DNA from: Allomuricauda sp. CAU 1633
GTDB lineage: Bacteria > Bacteroidota > Bacteroidia > Flavobacteriales > Flavobacteriaceae
Direction: 5' to 3'
NCBI RefSeq assembly: GCF_017313225.1
Contig: NZ_JAFLNE010000001.1
Coordinates: 496,001 to 560,000, forward strand
DNA: 64,000 bases
Made by a program: the position numbers and the translations under genes. Numbering within the stretch: the stretch's first letter is position 1; the number at the start of each line of letters is the position of its first letter. Below are positions 1 to 8,474 of the stretch, piece by piece. The notes under the pieces are model-generated. The model did no database searches. It worked only from the letters and a program-made list of their open reading frames with translations, and was not told where the DNA came from.

Positions 1-131
1 GTAAGTTTTTTGCCCACAGAGCGTTCCGAGGCAACCAACAACAATTCGGTAATGGGGAAGTTGCGTTCTTCCAATACATTCAACATGACCTCGCCTACCA
101 TTCCGGTGGCACCAACAACTGCTACTTTCAT
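1..131 (-). CDS. asd: Aspartate-semialdehyde dehydrogenase, N-terminal fragment (runs off the window)
   Basis: Only the first 43 codons are present. The protein begins MKVAVVGATGMVGEVMLNVL, with the GATGMVG dinucleotide-binding loop at residues 7-13. This start is typical of NADP-dependent aspartate-semialdehyde dehydrogenase, which reduces aspartyl-4-phosphate in the Lys/Thr/Met/DAP pathway. The ATG is at 129-131 and the gene lies downstream of mscL on the same strand, separated by a hairpin at 232-266, so it probably has its own promoter. N-acetyl-glutamyl-phosphate reductase (ArgC) shares the fold, but the GATGMVGEV wording favours Asd. Confidence 0.85.
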   Translation of the reverse strand, partial: MKVAVVGATGMVGEVMLNVLEERNFPITELLLVASERSVGKKL

Positions 132-231
132 CGTTTTAAAATTTCTTGGGACAAAGGTACGCTAGCAAGTGAACTAAACAAGAATAATCTTCCTTCATAA
201 TCAATATTTAACAAAATGTTACAAATAAAAC

Positions 232-266
232 AACCATCAACATGTTAGCGAAACACATTGATGGTT
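232..266 (-). terminator. Stem-loop downstream of mscL
   Basis: AACCATCAA (232-240) pairs with TTGATGGTT (258-266). On the minus strand the stem is followed by a T-rich stretch (TTGTTTTATTT), so it is likely the mscL intrinsic terminator. On the plus strand it is also followed by TTTT, so it could work both ways. The rest of the 132-321 gap is AT-rich, with no further feature seen. Confidence 0.6.
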
Positions 267-321
267 TTTAAAGGATTATTAGTGGTGTAGCGGTATGCTG
301 AAATTCATTCAGCACCTACGT

Positions 322-729
322 TTATTTCTTCAACAAATCCCGAATTTCGGCCAAAAGCTCTTCCTGTGTAGGACCTTTTGGTGGTTCTGGAGCAGGTTCT
401 TCTTTTTTCTTCATGCGGTTCACGGCTTTAACAATCATGAACATCACGAAAGCCACAATTAAGAAGTCGATGACGTTGGTCAGGAATGCTCCGTAGAGTA
501 CGGCAATTTCCCCAACGGTTTCTCCTGCATCGTTCACGGTTCCTTCGGTTATTACATATTTCAAATCGTTGAAATCTGATTTGAACAACAGTCCAATCAA
601 CGGAGACACAATTCCCCCGGTAAATGAGGAAACCACTTTGTTGAAAGCGGCACCCATGACGAAACCTACGGCAATATCCACCAGGTTTCCTTTCATGGCA
701 AAGTCCTTAAATTCTTTTACAAATCCCAT
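322..729 (-). CDS. mscL: Large-conductance mechanosensitive channel MscL
   Basis: A 135-residue inner-membrane channel that opens under membrane tension to release solutes on hypo-osmotic shock. Visible features are the amphipathic N-terminus (MGFVKEFKDFAMKGN), TM1 at about residues 16-40 with the small-residue constriction VDIAVGFVMGAAF, a periplasmic loop, TM2 at about 78-102, and a charged C-terminal helix ending EELLAEIRDLLKK. Length and order match the family. The gene is apparently monocistronic, with a hairpin on its 3' side. Confidence 0.97.
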   Translation of the reverse strand: MGFVKEFKDFAMKGNLVDIAVGFVMGAAFNKVVSSFTGGIVSPLIGLLFKSDFNDLKYVITEGTVNDAGETVGEIAVLYGAFLTNVIDFLIVAFVMFMIVKAVNRMKKKEEPAPEPPKGPTQEELLAEIRDLLKK

Positions 730-805
730 GTATAGTTAAGGTTTTTGGTTAATATGGAAACAAAATACTCAAAATTGGGATTAGTTTGGAGAAAAAAGCT
801 AAAAT

Positions 806-1915
806 TCAGCCCTCTATGATCTCCCTTTTCACCCGTTGCGAGATGGCTGTTAAGATTTCATACGAAATGGTTTTGGCACCCGCTGCAAAGTTTTCTGCAG
901 ATTTATCTTGTCCAAACACCAGGGCTTCATCGCCTTCTTGGCAATCTATTCCAGATACATCCACCATGATCATATCCATACAAACATTCCCAATGATGGG
1001 TGCTTTTTTACCATGGATAAGCACACTGGCTTTTCCGTTTCCATATTGCCGTCCAATACCATCGGCATGACCCAAGGGCAGAGTTGCTGTTTTTCTTGGA
1101 CTGTCTGACGTAAAAGCTCTGTTATATCCCACTGTTTCGTTGGCATCAATATGATGGATTTGGGAAATGATTGTTTTTAGCGAAGCAACAGGTTTCAGTT
1201 GGGGATCGATAGTAGAGTCATTGCCATAACCATAGAGCCCTATGCCACTTCGAACCATTTCAAATTGCGCTTCGGGATAGTTAAGAATGCCTGATGTGTT
1301 CAGCATGTGCCGAATAGGGGCGTACCCCAATTTTTGAGAGAGAGTGGTACTATTTTTTTTGAAGGATTCAATTTGACCCAAGCTAAAAGGTTTCTCATCC
1401 AAATCTTCCGAAGCGGCCAAATGGGAAAATAGGGAAGCTACTTTTATCTCCTGATTGTCCTTCAACTGTTCCGCAACAAAATCTACATCAGCCTCATTAA
1501 AACCCAAACGGTTCAGGCCCGTATTAAACTTGATATGTATTGGATAGGCTTTCTGATTTTTTGCTTTCGCAACCTCCAAAAACTCAACGAGAATCTTCCG
1601 GGAATATAAGCTAGGCTCCAAGCATCGATCTATGATCTCATCAAAATTAGCGGGTAACGGGTGCAACACCAAAATGGGGGTTTTAATCCCTGCATCGCGA
1701 AGCAATGCCCCTTCTTTGGCATAGGCTACTGCCAAGTAATCAGCTCCCAATTTTTCCATTTTTTGGGCGATTGCCACCATATCGCTGCCGTACGCAAAAG
1801 CTTTTACCACGGCCAAGAATTTGGTTGTTGGGGCTATTTTGGAGCGCAAGTACCTGTAATTGTGTTCTAGGGCCCCCAGATCTATTTGCAAAGTGGTTTC
1901 CCCAATCTTATTCAT
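806..1915 (-). CDS. alr: Alanine racemase
   Basis: PLP-dependent racemase making D-alanine for peptidoglycan; 369 residues from the ATG at 1913-1915. The PLP-lysine motif reads VVKAFAYG (VVKANAYG in many relatives), and the second catalytic region VGYNRAF carries the tyrosine. [13 protein letters not shown] is the usual mid-protein signature. An upstream ATG would add 14 residues inside tdk. I prefer the downstream start because it begins right before the conserved [15 protein letters not shown] segment and gives the normal length. This start overlaps the tdk stop by 8 nt, indicating translational coupling. Confidence 0.95.
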   Translation of the reverse strand: MNKIGETTLQIDLGALEHNYRYLRSKIAPTTKFLAVVKAFAYGSDMVAIAQKMEKLGADYLAVAYAKEGALLRDAGIKTPILVLHPLPANFDEIIDRCLEPSLYSRKILVEFLEVAKAKNQKAYPIHIKFNTGLNRLGFNEADVDFVAEQLKDNQEIKVASLFSHLAASEDLDEKPFSLGQIESFKKNSTTLSQKLGYAPIRHMLNTSGILNYPEAQFEMVRSGIGLYGYGNDSTIDPQLKPVASLKTIISQIHHIDANETVGYNRAFTSDSPRKTATLPLGHADGIGRQYGNGKASVLIHGKKAPIIGNVCMDMIMVDVSGIDCQEGDEALVFGQDKSAENFAAGAKTISYEILTAISQRVKREIIEG

Positions 1916-2552
1916 TGGCGTTCTTCTTTTTAGCATCCACTTCTTCGGCCTCCACATCTATTTGCCTCACCTTTTCACGTAGCATGGCCTTATAGAAAGC
2001 GGCCCGGCTCAAAGGTTCATATTCTTCTGTTTCGCCCAAAAGGACAAGCTTGTCGTTACTGGATTTTCGAAAACTGTAGTTGGCCAAATTTCCGGTTCGA
2101 GTACACACAGCATGCACCTTGGTTACATATTCCGCTGTTGCCATAAGAGCGGGCATAGGACCAAAAGGGTTGCCTTTAAAATCCATGTCCAAACCAGCGA
2201 CAACCACGCGCACGCCACGATTGGCCAAGTCATTGCAAACGGTAACAATTTCATCATCAAAGAATTGGGCTTCATCAATACCGACCACATCACAGTCATC
2301 GGCCAACAAGCGAATATTTGCAGCCGCAGGCACAGGAGTGGAACGAATTTCATTGGCATCATGCGAAACCACCATGTCTTCATGATAGCGGGTATCTACA
2401 ATAGGTTTGAATATTTCCACCTTTTGCTTGGCAAATTGGGCGCGTTTCAGTCTTCGGATGAGCTCTTCGGTCTTTCCAGAAAACATGGAGCCGCAGATAA
2501 CTTCTATCCATCCGAACTGCTCTTTAGGGTTGACCGTGTTTTCGAGAAACAT
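1908..2552 (-). CDS. tdk: Thymidine kinase (type II)
   Basis: Phosphorylates thymidine for salvage; 214 residues from the ATG at 2550-2552. The P-loop [11 protein letters not shown] and the Walker-B-like DEAQFF are clear. The start before [17 protein letters not shown] is chosen because the extra upstream residues are unlike the family. Oddity: the lasso/zinc region reads [14 protein letters not shown], then [11 protein letters not shown], so only one of the four zinc-binding cysteines of classical type II kinases remains. First gene of a two-gene unit with alr. Confidence 0.95.
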   Translation of the reverse strand: MFLENTVNPKEQFGWIEVICGSMFSGKTEELIRRLKRAQFAKQKVEIFKPIVDTRYHEDMVVSHDANEIRSTPVPAAANIRLLADDCDVVGIDEAQFFDDEIVTVCNDLANRGVRVVVAGLDMDFKGNPFGPMPALMATAEYVTKVHAVCTRTGNLANYSFRKSSNDKLVLLGETEEYEPLSRAAFYKAMLREKVRQIDVEAEEVDAKKKNANE

Positions 2553-2712
2553 ACCGTATTTTTGAAAGAAATTGAGTGATTTTTCGTTGTTTAGAAAACG
2601 AAACACAAAGCTACTAAAAAAATGCACCTACGGCATTTGGGTTAAAATTTAACCTTTTGTTCGCAGGGAAAAGCACAAAATCATTATATTTTTATAATAA
2701 AGAAGATTAGCT

Positions 2713-3402
2713 ATGATACGGAAGTTACGGGAAGAATTGATAAAGCTCTCCACCGAGATCATCACTGCAAGGGAAGATCAGGATTTGGCGGAGTTGTATG
2801 ATAAGGCACGCAAAATCTATGAGAAATTGGCGGTACTCAAGTTCATTGATGAAAAATTGAGTGATGTTGAGGTCGATGTTTCCAAAAATGTAATCGCTTC
2901 ACGTTTTGAGAAAGTCGCCAATGCCGTATTAAGTGGGAATATTTCCGTACCCGAAAGCAATCCACACGAAGAAGATATTATGACCCCAGGTATGGAGACC
3001 ATCAAGGACATGGTTTCTGAAATGCCCACAGAAACGGCACTGGAACAGGTTTTTGCCGAGTTTGTGGCCAAACCAGATCTTATGAAAAATGATAAGGAAA
3101 ATGTGGGAGTAGCCGAAAAAGTTGAAAAACCAGAACAGAAAAGCAAGTCAAAATCCTTAAATGATAGGTTTGTCAAAGACCTCCAGATTGGGCTCAACGA
3201 CAAACTAGCCTTTGTAAAACACTTGTTCAATGACAGTATGGAGGATTATACTCGGGTATTGTCCCAGTTGAATACTATTGAAACTGAGGAACGTTCGATT
3301 GCCTTTATCACTAACATGGTAAAACCTGAGTACGACAATTGGGAAGGCAAGGAGGATTACGAAAATCGTTTGATGGCGCTGATAGAGCGTCGATTCGCTT
3401 AA
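2713..3402 (+). CDS. Conserved hypothetical protein of Flavobacteriia
   Basis: A 229-residue soluble, highly charged protein with no enzyme motif I recognise. Residues 1-70 are predicted helical (IRKLREELIKLSTEI), followed by an acidic, Ser/Pro-containing linker at about 75-140 and a second folded part at about 145-229 (LNDRFVKDLQIGLNDKLAFVKHLF). No signal peptide or membrane segment. It sits 50 nt upstream of rsmI in the same direction. From memory, similar proteins occur in flavobacterial genomes without assigned function. Confidence 0.8.
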   Translation: MIRKLREELIKLSTEIITAREDQDLAELYDKARKIYEKLAVLKFIDEKLSDVEVDVSKNVIASRFEKVANAVLSGNISVPESNPHEEDIMTPGMETIKDMVSEMPTETALEQVFAEFVAKPDLMKNDKENVGVAEKVEKPEQKSKSKSLNDRFVKDLQIGLNDKLAFVKHLFNDSMEDYTRVLSQLNTIETEERSIAFITNMVKPEYDNWEGKEDYENRLMALIERRFA

Positions 3403-3452
3403 ATCACCAAGATTCCAATCACTTTTTAGACGGAAGACCGTAACTTAGGTCT

Positions 3453-4124
3453 ATGGGAAAACTATATTTGGTTCCGACCCCAATTGGAAACTTGGAGGAT
3501 ATTACGCTTCGAGCCATCAAGGTCTTGAAAGAAGTGGATTTGGTCTTGGCAGAAGACACCCGTACCAGTGGAAAATTGCTGAAGCATTTTGAAATCAATA
3601 CCCCGCTTCAAAGTCACCATATGCACAACGAGCACAAACAGATTGATGCCTTGGTGAACAAATTGAAGGGAGAAACAACCATCGCCCTAATATCAGATGC
3701 GGGGACTCCAGCCATTTCTGACCCTGGGTTTTTATTGACCCGTGCTTGCGTGGAAAATGGGATTGCTGTGGAATGTCTTCCCGGGGCCACCGCTTTTGTG
3801 CCTGCTTTGGTGAATAGTGGCCTCCCTAATGACCGTTTTGTGTTTGAAGGATTTCTTCCCCTAAAAAAAGGACGCCAAACCCGATTGGAACAATTGGCTG
3901 ACGAAACCAGGACTTTAGTTTTCTATGAATCTCCCCACAAACTCTTAAAAACCCTGACTCAATTTGTGGAGTATTTTGGAGCGGACAGACCAGTTTCTGT
4001 ATCGCGCGAACTTACCAAACTCTACGAGGAAACGGTTCGAGGAACCCTATCCGAAGTGTTGGAACATTTCACCAACCAATCTCCTAAAGGAGAATTCGTT
4101 ATTGTGGTGGGTGGGAAGAAATAA
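3453..4124 (+). CDS. rsmI: 16S rRNA (cytidine-1402-2'-O)-methyltransferase RsmI
   Basis: SAM-dependent 2'-O-methylation of C1402 in the 30S decoding centre. The tetrapyrrole-methylase fold is evident: GKLYLVPTPIGNLEDITLRA at the N-terminus, LAEDTRTSGKLL, then SDAGTPAISDPG and PGATAFVPALVNSGLP for SAM and substrate binding. At 223 residues it lacks the C-terminal extension of the longer E. coli protein (286 aa); a short form is usual in Bacteroidota to my knowledge. Confidence 0.95.
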   Translation: MGKLYLVPTPIGNLEDITLRAIKVLKEVDLVLAEDTRTSGKLLKHFEINTPLQSHHMHNEHKQIDALVNKLKGETTIALISDAGTPAISDPGFLLTRACVENGIAVECLPGATAFVPALVNSGLPNDRFVFEGFLPLKKGRQTRLEQLADETRTLVFYESPHKLLKTLTQFVEYFGADRPVSVSRELTKLYEETVRGTLSEVLEHFTNQSPKGEFVIVVGGKK

Positions 4125-4173
4125 GGATTATATTTATTTCCAAAATCAACTCAATGAAAGTCAAGGCACTTTC

Positions 4174-4204
4174 TTTGCAAATTTTGTTAAATTTCATTCT
4201 TTTG
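4174..4204 (+). promoter_or_regulatory. Putative Bacteroidota-type promoter of the DUF819 gene
   Basis: TTTG at 4174-4177, a 19-nt spacer and TTCTTTTG at 4197-4204 match the -33 TTTG / -7 TAnnTTTG pattern with one mismatch (TT for TA). It lies 18 nt before the start codon at 4223. Confidence 0.45.
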
Positions 4205-4222
4205 GAAAATTTGAAGTGACAA

Positions 4223-5353
4223 ATGGAATGGATGCCTTGGCTTATAACGTGTTTCACAGTGGTCTGTGTTTATTTTTTGGATCGCTGGGAACACAAATGG
4301 GTGAAATCACTCTTTGACTGGGTTCCCGCAATTTTGCTTTCCTATATTATTCCAGCAGTGATAAGTTATGTTTTTGGATTCGATTTTTCTCAATCCACTA
4401 TTCATGGGTTAAGCCGTGACTTTTTTATTCCATTGACCATTGTGGCTGTTATGGCAAGCCTTTCTCTCCACCAACTCAAATCGATTGGATACAAACCCAT
4501 AGTTGTTTTTTTGGCAGGCTCATTTTTTATTGCACTCTTTCCAGTGGTCTTTATACATCTATTTAATAAAACTGATTTGGTTTCCATCACATTGTCTGCC
4601 AATGGGTTTTGGAAAGGAGTTCCGCCCATTGTTGGTAGCTGGATTGGGGGGAGCACCAGTCAATTGGTGCTAAAAGAACTTGTCAATTGTCCGGAGAACA
4701 TCTTTCTCTCTGTTTTAATCATGGACAATATTTTGGTAAATGTTTGGACTATTCTTATGTTTCAAACCATAAAAAAGAGCAATACCCTGAACAAATACTG
4801 TAGGATTTCAGATCAAGAAATTCCAGAACGGATTGACACCCAACTTGGAAAGCTACTTTCACCTTGGTTAAGTTTGATGGTAATGCTTTTTGCAGTTTTT
4901 GTAATCGATATTGCATTGAATGCTTTTGTGGCCAAAGTGGTTGCATTGTCTTTTATTGGATTGGCTTTGGGGAATTTTATTCCCAAATGGAACTTTCGAT
5001 TCACCTTAAAATTGGGAGGCATTTTAATTCTGGTCGTCATGTCCATTTTAGGACTTAAACTTCGCTTTGATATGTTTGGATTTGATATGGCCTTTTTCGG
5101 TTTTCTGCTGATTTGGCTCAGTGGACATTTCATTTTTATGATTCTTGTCGCCAAATTGTTAAATGTGAATATGGCTTGGGTACCCATTGCCAGTATGGCA
5201 AATGTTGGAGGGATTGCTACGGCCCCAGCAGTTACTGCGGCCTATCGAGGTAGTTGGATGCCACATGCCATAATCCTGGCCATTTTAAGCATGGCCACAG
5301 GCACCTTTTGGGGCATGATCACTATTTATCTGCTACAACAATTCATGGGTTAG
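4223..5353 (+). CDS. DUF819 family integral membrane protein
   Basis: A 376-residue polytopic protein with about 10-11 hydrophobic segments. The half-way motif GFWKGVPPIVGSWIGGSTSQ followed by MDNILVNVWT, and the C-terminal ANVGGIATAPAVTAAYRG, are typical of DUF819 (YjcL-like) proteins, a putative transporter family of unknown substrate. It begins at the first ATG after a plausible promoter and is followed by a separate DNA-repair gene, so context gives no functional hint. Confidence 0.85.
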   Translation: MEWMPWLITCFTVVCVYFLDRWEHKWVKSLFDWVPAILLSYIIPAVISYVFGFDFSQSTIHGLSRDFFIPLTIVAVMASLSLHQLKSIGYKPIVVFLAGSFFIALFPVVFIHLFNKTDLVSITLSANGFWKGVPPIVGSWIGGSTSQLVLKELVNCPENIFLSVLIMDNILVNVWTILMFQTIKKSNTLNKYCRISDQEIPERIDTQLGKLLSPWLSLMVMLFAVFVIDIALNAFVAKVVALSFIGLALGNFIPKWNFRFTLKLGGILILVVMSILGLKLRFDMFGFDMAFFGFLLIWLSGHFIFMILVAKLLNVNMAWVPIASMANVGGIATAPAVTAAYRGSWMPHAIILAILSMATGTFWGMITIYLLQQFMG

Positions 5354-5415
5354 AAAGGTACTATTACACTAAAAGCTGTTAACAAAAGTGTTGTTTTTCG
5401 ACAAAAGCAGTAAGT

Positions 5416-5994
5416 ATGGAACAACTGCTTACCCAAATAAGAAACTGCACGTATTGCACCGAACATTTGCCCCTTGGCCCAAGACCTATAGTGGCGGCCC
5501 ATCGGAAATCAAAAATTGCTATCATTGGTCAGGCTCCCGGCACCAAAGTGCACCAAACGGGAACTCCTTGGGATGACCCCAGCGGAAAACAACTTCGGAA
5601 ATGGCTCAATGTCACCGAAGAACAGTTTTATAATGAAAAGATATTTGCTCTTATCCCCATGGGTTTCTGCTATCCGGGAAAGGGAAAATCTGGAGACTTG
5701 CCACCCAGAACTGAATGTGCCCCGCTATGGCATCAACAGTTGATGGACATGATGCCACAGCTAAAACTGACGATACTCATTGGTCAATATGCGCAGCAGT
5801 ATTATTTGGGTGATGCCATGAGAAAAAACCTCACGGAAACCGTGAAGAATTACAAGAACTACTTGCCAAACTATATGGTCTTGCCACACCCATCACCCAG
5901 AAATAGGTTTTGGTTGAGCAAAAATCCGTGGTTTGAGGAGCAGGTAATTCCCCAGCTTCAAAAAGCAGTTTCCAGTACCGTAAAAAATCAATAG
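5416..5994 (+). CDS. Uracil-DNA glycosylase superfamily protein, probable 4Fe-4S type
   Basis: A 192-residue base-excision-repair enzyme. Motif 1 is GQAPGT (38-43) and motif 3 is HPSPRN (158-163). Cysteines 11, 14, 85 and 101 give C-x2-C ... C-x15-C, the spacing seen in iron-sulfur uracil-DNA glycosylases (families 4/5), so a 4Fe-4S cluster is inferred. The 3' end overlaps the convergent Crp/Fnr gene by 7 nt. A diverged copy of residues 147-181 is found at 7325-7429, beyond the next two genes (see findings). Confidence 0.88.
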   Translation: MEQLLTQIRNCTYCTEHLPLGPRPIVAAHRKSKIAIIGQAPGTKVHQTGTPWDDPSGKQLRKWLNVTEEQFYNEKIFALIPMGFCYPGKGKSGDLPPRTECAPLWHQQLMDMMPQLKLTILIGQYAQQYYLGDAMRKNLTETVKNYKNYLPNYMVLPHPSPRNRFWLSKNPWFEEQVIPQLQKAVSSTVKNQ

Positions 5995-6572
5995 GAAACA
6001 GAAGCCCTTAATCGACTGAAAGTTTCGGGTTTCATGTTGAGGTAAGATGCTAAATATTTTTGTGGAATTACTTTGAGTTCATCGGGGCAACGCTGCATAA
6101 ATGCAACATATCGTTGTTCCGCCGAAAGGGTTAAAATTTCTACTTCGCGTGTAAGTCGTCCAAATAAAATCTGCTGAAAAAAATCATGACCCCAAATGTA
6201 GAAATCGGGATAAGTTTCAAAGAGCGACATATAATCACTTCGTGATATGGCCAAAAGGTTGGATGGTTTGAGTGCCTCCAAAAAAGCTTTGGAAGGTTCT
6301 TGTTGAATGAACGAATCAAACACACCAGATGGACTGCCTGTGTAGGAAAACCCAAGCACCACCTTTTCGCCTTTTTCATTAAGCACATAGATCGCCTGAA
6401 CCCCTTCCAGTACCACATAAAAAAAGCGCTCGGTACTACCTGCCTCAGTAATAAAATCGTACTGATTGAATGTTTTTAGACTCCAGAGCGATTTAAAATG
6501 CCGTTCCTGCTCCTCAGTAAAATCAATGTTCGGAAAGAAATTTTTTAAAATGAGATAGGCATCATCGTCCAT
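5988..6572 (-). CDS. Crp/Fnr family transcriptional regulator
   Basis: A 194-residue regulator: a cyclic-nucleotide-binding-type beta roll (about 20-130, with SPSGVFDSFI in the place of the phosphate-binding cassette) and a short C-terminal HTH. The recognition helix reads KPETFSRLR. The E-x-x-S-R pattern equals that of E. coli FNR, which reads TTGAT half sites, rather than CRP (RE-xxx-R). No N-terminal cysteine cluster is present, so it is not a classical oxygen-sensing FNR. A perfect TTGAT-N4-ATCAA site lies upstream of the adjacent DinB-fold gene. Same strand as that gene, 61 nt downstream of it. Confidence 0.88.
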   Translation of the reverse strand: MDDDAYLILKNFFPNIDFTEEQERHFKSLWSLKTFNQYDFITEAGSTERFFYVVLEGVQAIYVLNEKGEKVVLGFSYTGSPSGVFDSFIQQEPSKAFLEALKPSNLLAISRSDYMSLFETYPDFYIWGHDFFQQILFGRLTREVEILTLSAEQRYVAFMQRCPDELKVIPQKYLASYLNMKPETFSRLRASVSY

Positions 6573-6633
6573 TTTGTAGAATCACTTATTTCCCATAAAA
6601 ATAGGGAATATGTTGTATGGGCTGCACGGTTTG

Positions 6634-7227
6634 TTAGCTTGAAACCAAAGTTTTTTGCTGTTCCATAATCGTATCAATTTGTACCATGTGCCGCTCCATG
6701 TGGGCCAACAAGAACTCGAAGCTTTCGGGTAGATAAAATTGCACAATGGGCCCAATTGCTGATGGAATCTTGACTGTAGCAACGTCTTTGCCCCTACTTT
6801 CCAAGATAGACTCTTTAAAATGGCCATGCAGTTCAAAAAAGCGTTGAAATACCTGTTCTATTTTGGCTTTATCCAATGTTTTGGGGTCAAGCAAGGGTTC
6901 AAAACGTTTCATGGTCTTCATTTTCCACTTTCGCTGGGTTCCCTTTGGACGCTGCATCTCAATCACCAATTTTTGCCACATTCGGGCCTTAAAAGCATTG
7001 TGTTCTTTTTGCAAATTAGACAGTTGGGGAAACACTTCATTGAATTTTTTATGATAATGGCTGTAAGCAATGCTTAAGTGCTCCAAAACCTCTACAATAC
7101 ACCACGATTTTGCATTCGGCGGACTGGTCAAGCGACTTTGATCTAATTCTTGAAGGTTTTTTACTTTGTTGAGGATAAGGTTCAGTCGCTGAATTTGGTT
7201 TTCCGGTGTAAGTATTAAACTTGCCAT
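6634..7227 (-). CDS. DinB-fold (DinB_2 type) protein
   Basis: A 197-residue four-helix-bundle protein of the DinB/YfiT superfamily, often metal-binding thiol-dependent hydrolases or transferases. The likely metal histidines are in VEVLEHLSIAYSHY (about 50-65) and the C-terminal FLLAHMERHMVQID, the usual H...HxxxH layout. The start ASLILTPENQIQRL is preferred; a longer form would begin 21 residues upstream inside the regulatory region. It is transcribed towards the Crp/Fnr gene and has an FNR-type palindrome 55 nt before its ATG. Unrelated to DNA polymerase IV, also called DinB. Confidence 0.75.
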   Translation of the reverse strand: MASLILTPENQIQRLNLILNKVKNLQELDQSRLTSPPNAKSWCIVEVLEHLSIAYSHYHKKFNEVFPQLSNLQKEHNAFKARMWQKLVIEMQRPKGTQRKWKMKTMKRFEPLLDPKTLDKAKIEQVFQRFFELHGHFKESILESRGKDVATVKIPSAIGPIVQFYLPESFEFLLAHMERHMVQIDTIMEQQKTLVSS

Positions 7228-7268
7228 AACTGTTCGTTTTTTTGATCCATACAAAGTTGGGGCAAGAC

Positions 7269-7306
7269 CCATAGATAAATATTGATGCAAATCAAGAAAT
7301 CTATGG
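7269..7306. promoter_or_regulatory. Nested palindrome with a perfect FNR/Crp-type box
   Basis: The core TTGATGCAAATCAA (7282-7295) matches the FNR consensus TTGAT-N4-ATCAA at every position. It is nested in a second inverted repeat, CCATAGAT (7269-7276) and ATCTATGG (7299-7306). It lies 42-79 nt upstream of the DinB-fold start on the minus strand, a normal place for an activator or repressor site, and a Crp/Fnr gene is next in the same unit. The link to that regulator is inference. Confidence 0.65.
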
Positions 7307-7324
7307 CCATCACCGATGAGCCAT

Positions 7325-7468
7325 AAAAACTATTTGCCCAATTATTTTGTACTGTCACACCCATCACCCAGAAATCGGTTTTGGATAACCAAAAACCCGT
7401 GGTTTGGGGAAGAGGTTTTATCTAATTTAACAGAAATGATTTCAATTTTACGAATTGCCTCTAAATAG
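7325..7468 (+). pseudogene. 3' remnant of a uracil-DNA glycosylase gene
   Basis: The frame reads KNYLPNYFVLSHPSPRNRFW, then ITKNPWFGEEVLSNL and a short tail to the TAG at 7466-7468. It aligns with residues 147-181 of the intact glycosylase encoded at 5416-5994 (27 of 35 identical, including HPSPRNRFW), but all upstream catalytic sequence is missing. An in-frame ATG at 7316 would give a 50-residue peptide, but without motif 1 or the cysteines it cannot be an enzyme. Same orientation as the intact gene. Confidence 0.85.
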
Positions 7469-7618
7469 AAACCCAAAACAACCAACTATCACATATCCCA
7501 AAGTTTGTCTAAGACTATCTGAAATTTTGCCATCAAAAGCAATAAGCAATACAAGGCATAAAACCAAGAGTGAAAATGCTACGCAGTCTTTAAAATTATA
7601 ATGGAACCAATTTTCCAT
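7448..7618 (-). CDS. Possible small membrane protein (56 aa)
   Basis: ATG at 7616-7618 to TAA at 7448-7450. The peptide starts MENWFHYNFKDCVAFSLLVL and has two hydrophobic stretches (about 13-30 and 38-52) separated by DGKISDSLRQT, the layout of a small hairpin membrane or holin-like protein. The start is preceded by the A/T-rich TTTTAACT typical of flavobacterial leaders. It overlaps the 3' end of the glycosylase remnant by 21 nt. No homolog is recognised; expression is unproven. Confidence 0.45.
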   Translation of the reverse strand: MENWFHYNFKDCVAFSLLVLCLVLLIAFDGKISDSLRQTLGYVIVGCFGFLFRGNS

Positions 7619-7815
7619 AGTTAAAATCTATTATGATTATATTTCAAATATATAAAATTTATTTTATAATAGATATTATCTATGTAATTAGAAAAAACAA
7701 TATTTATACTCTATTGAATTATGATAAAACAAACCTATCAAGCTTTAAATATTTAAAAAGCAATTAAGAAGAATAATCTAACAGCGAAGCGGTCTAGCAT
7801 CTAACATCTAGGAAT
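7619..7815. other. AT-rich intergenic stretch with degenerate short repeats
   Basis: No gene is seen. Near 7790-7825 there is a run of ATCTAAC/ATCTAGG-like heptads, including TCTAGG and CCTAGA as 6-bp inverted arms. It lies at the 3' end of the AhpD-like gene and could be a weak terminator or just slipped-strand repeat sequence. Confidence 0.35.
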
Positions 7816-8418
7816 CTAATACCTAGACCCATCATGCTTCCCTTTTTCCCAGCCGTGTTTGCCCAAATACTGTTCGGCACTCTCCACGGCCCCATTTTCA
7901 ATAGAAGTGCCCATGGAATCGTTCCATCGGTTGAGGTATCCAAAAAGGGAAATCACCCCCAACATTTCAACAATTTCACCTTCATTCCAATGTTGATAGA
8001 GTCGCTCCTTGATTTCGGCATTCACCGCATTGGGTACCTGTGACGCTGCCAGAGAAAAGTCGAGTGCAGCACGTTCCGCTTCAGAAAAAGCAGGGTGGGT
8101 GCGGTATTCCCAAATGTTGTCCAACTGTTCCTGTTCGGCCCCATAACGTTCCGCAGCCCTAATGGCATGTGCTTGGCAATAGCGACATCCTGTTGCATTG
8201 CTGCTCACCCAGGCAATCATTCGCTTTAAGGCTGAGGTGACCCTTCCTTCATTGGTCATAACCGCTTTGTTGAGGTTAATAAATGCTTTGGAAATGGCAG
8301 GCCGGTGCTGCATGGTCAATACGGAATTGGGACAAAATCCAAGAGTTTCATTGAAAAACTCAGCCAACTGCTTGGTTTCGGGATCGTGATTGGGGTCAAG
8401 GGGAGATACTAAGGCCAT
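7816..8418 (-). CDS. Carboxymuconolactone decarboxylase / AhpD-like family protein
   Basis: A 200-residue protein. The family redox motif is C-R-Y-C-Q-A-H (CxxCxxH) in the segment SSNATGCRYCQAHAIRAAERYG, as in AhpD-type peroxidase partners. The N-terminus has LGFCPNSVLTM and the C-terminal half is helical (LFGYLNRWNDSMGT). The start MALVSPLDPNHDPE is chosen; a longer frame would run across the divergent OsmC promoter region. It is divergent from osmC with only 56 nt between starts, so both may share control and act in peroxide or thiol stress. Confidence 0.85.
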   Translation of the reverse strand: MALVSPLDPNHDPETKQLAEFFNETLGFCPNSVLTMQHRPAISKAFINLNKAVMTNEGRVTSALKRMIAWVSSNATGCRYCQAHAIRAAERYGAEQEQLDNIWEYRTHPAFSEAERAALDFSLAASQVPNAVNAEIKERLYQHWNEGEIVEMLGVISLFGYLNRWNDSMGTSIENGAVESAEQYLGKHGWEKGKHDGSRY

Positions 8419-8474
8419 AAGTGCGATTTTAAATCGTATTTTTGATGTTCTACAAGAAACAAAAATTTGATTGT

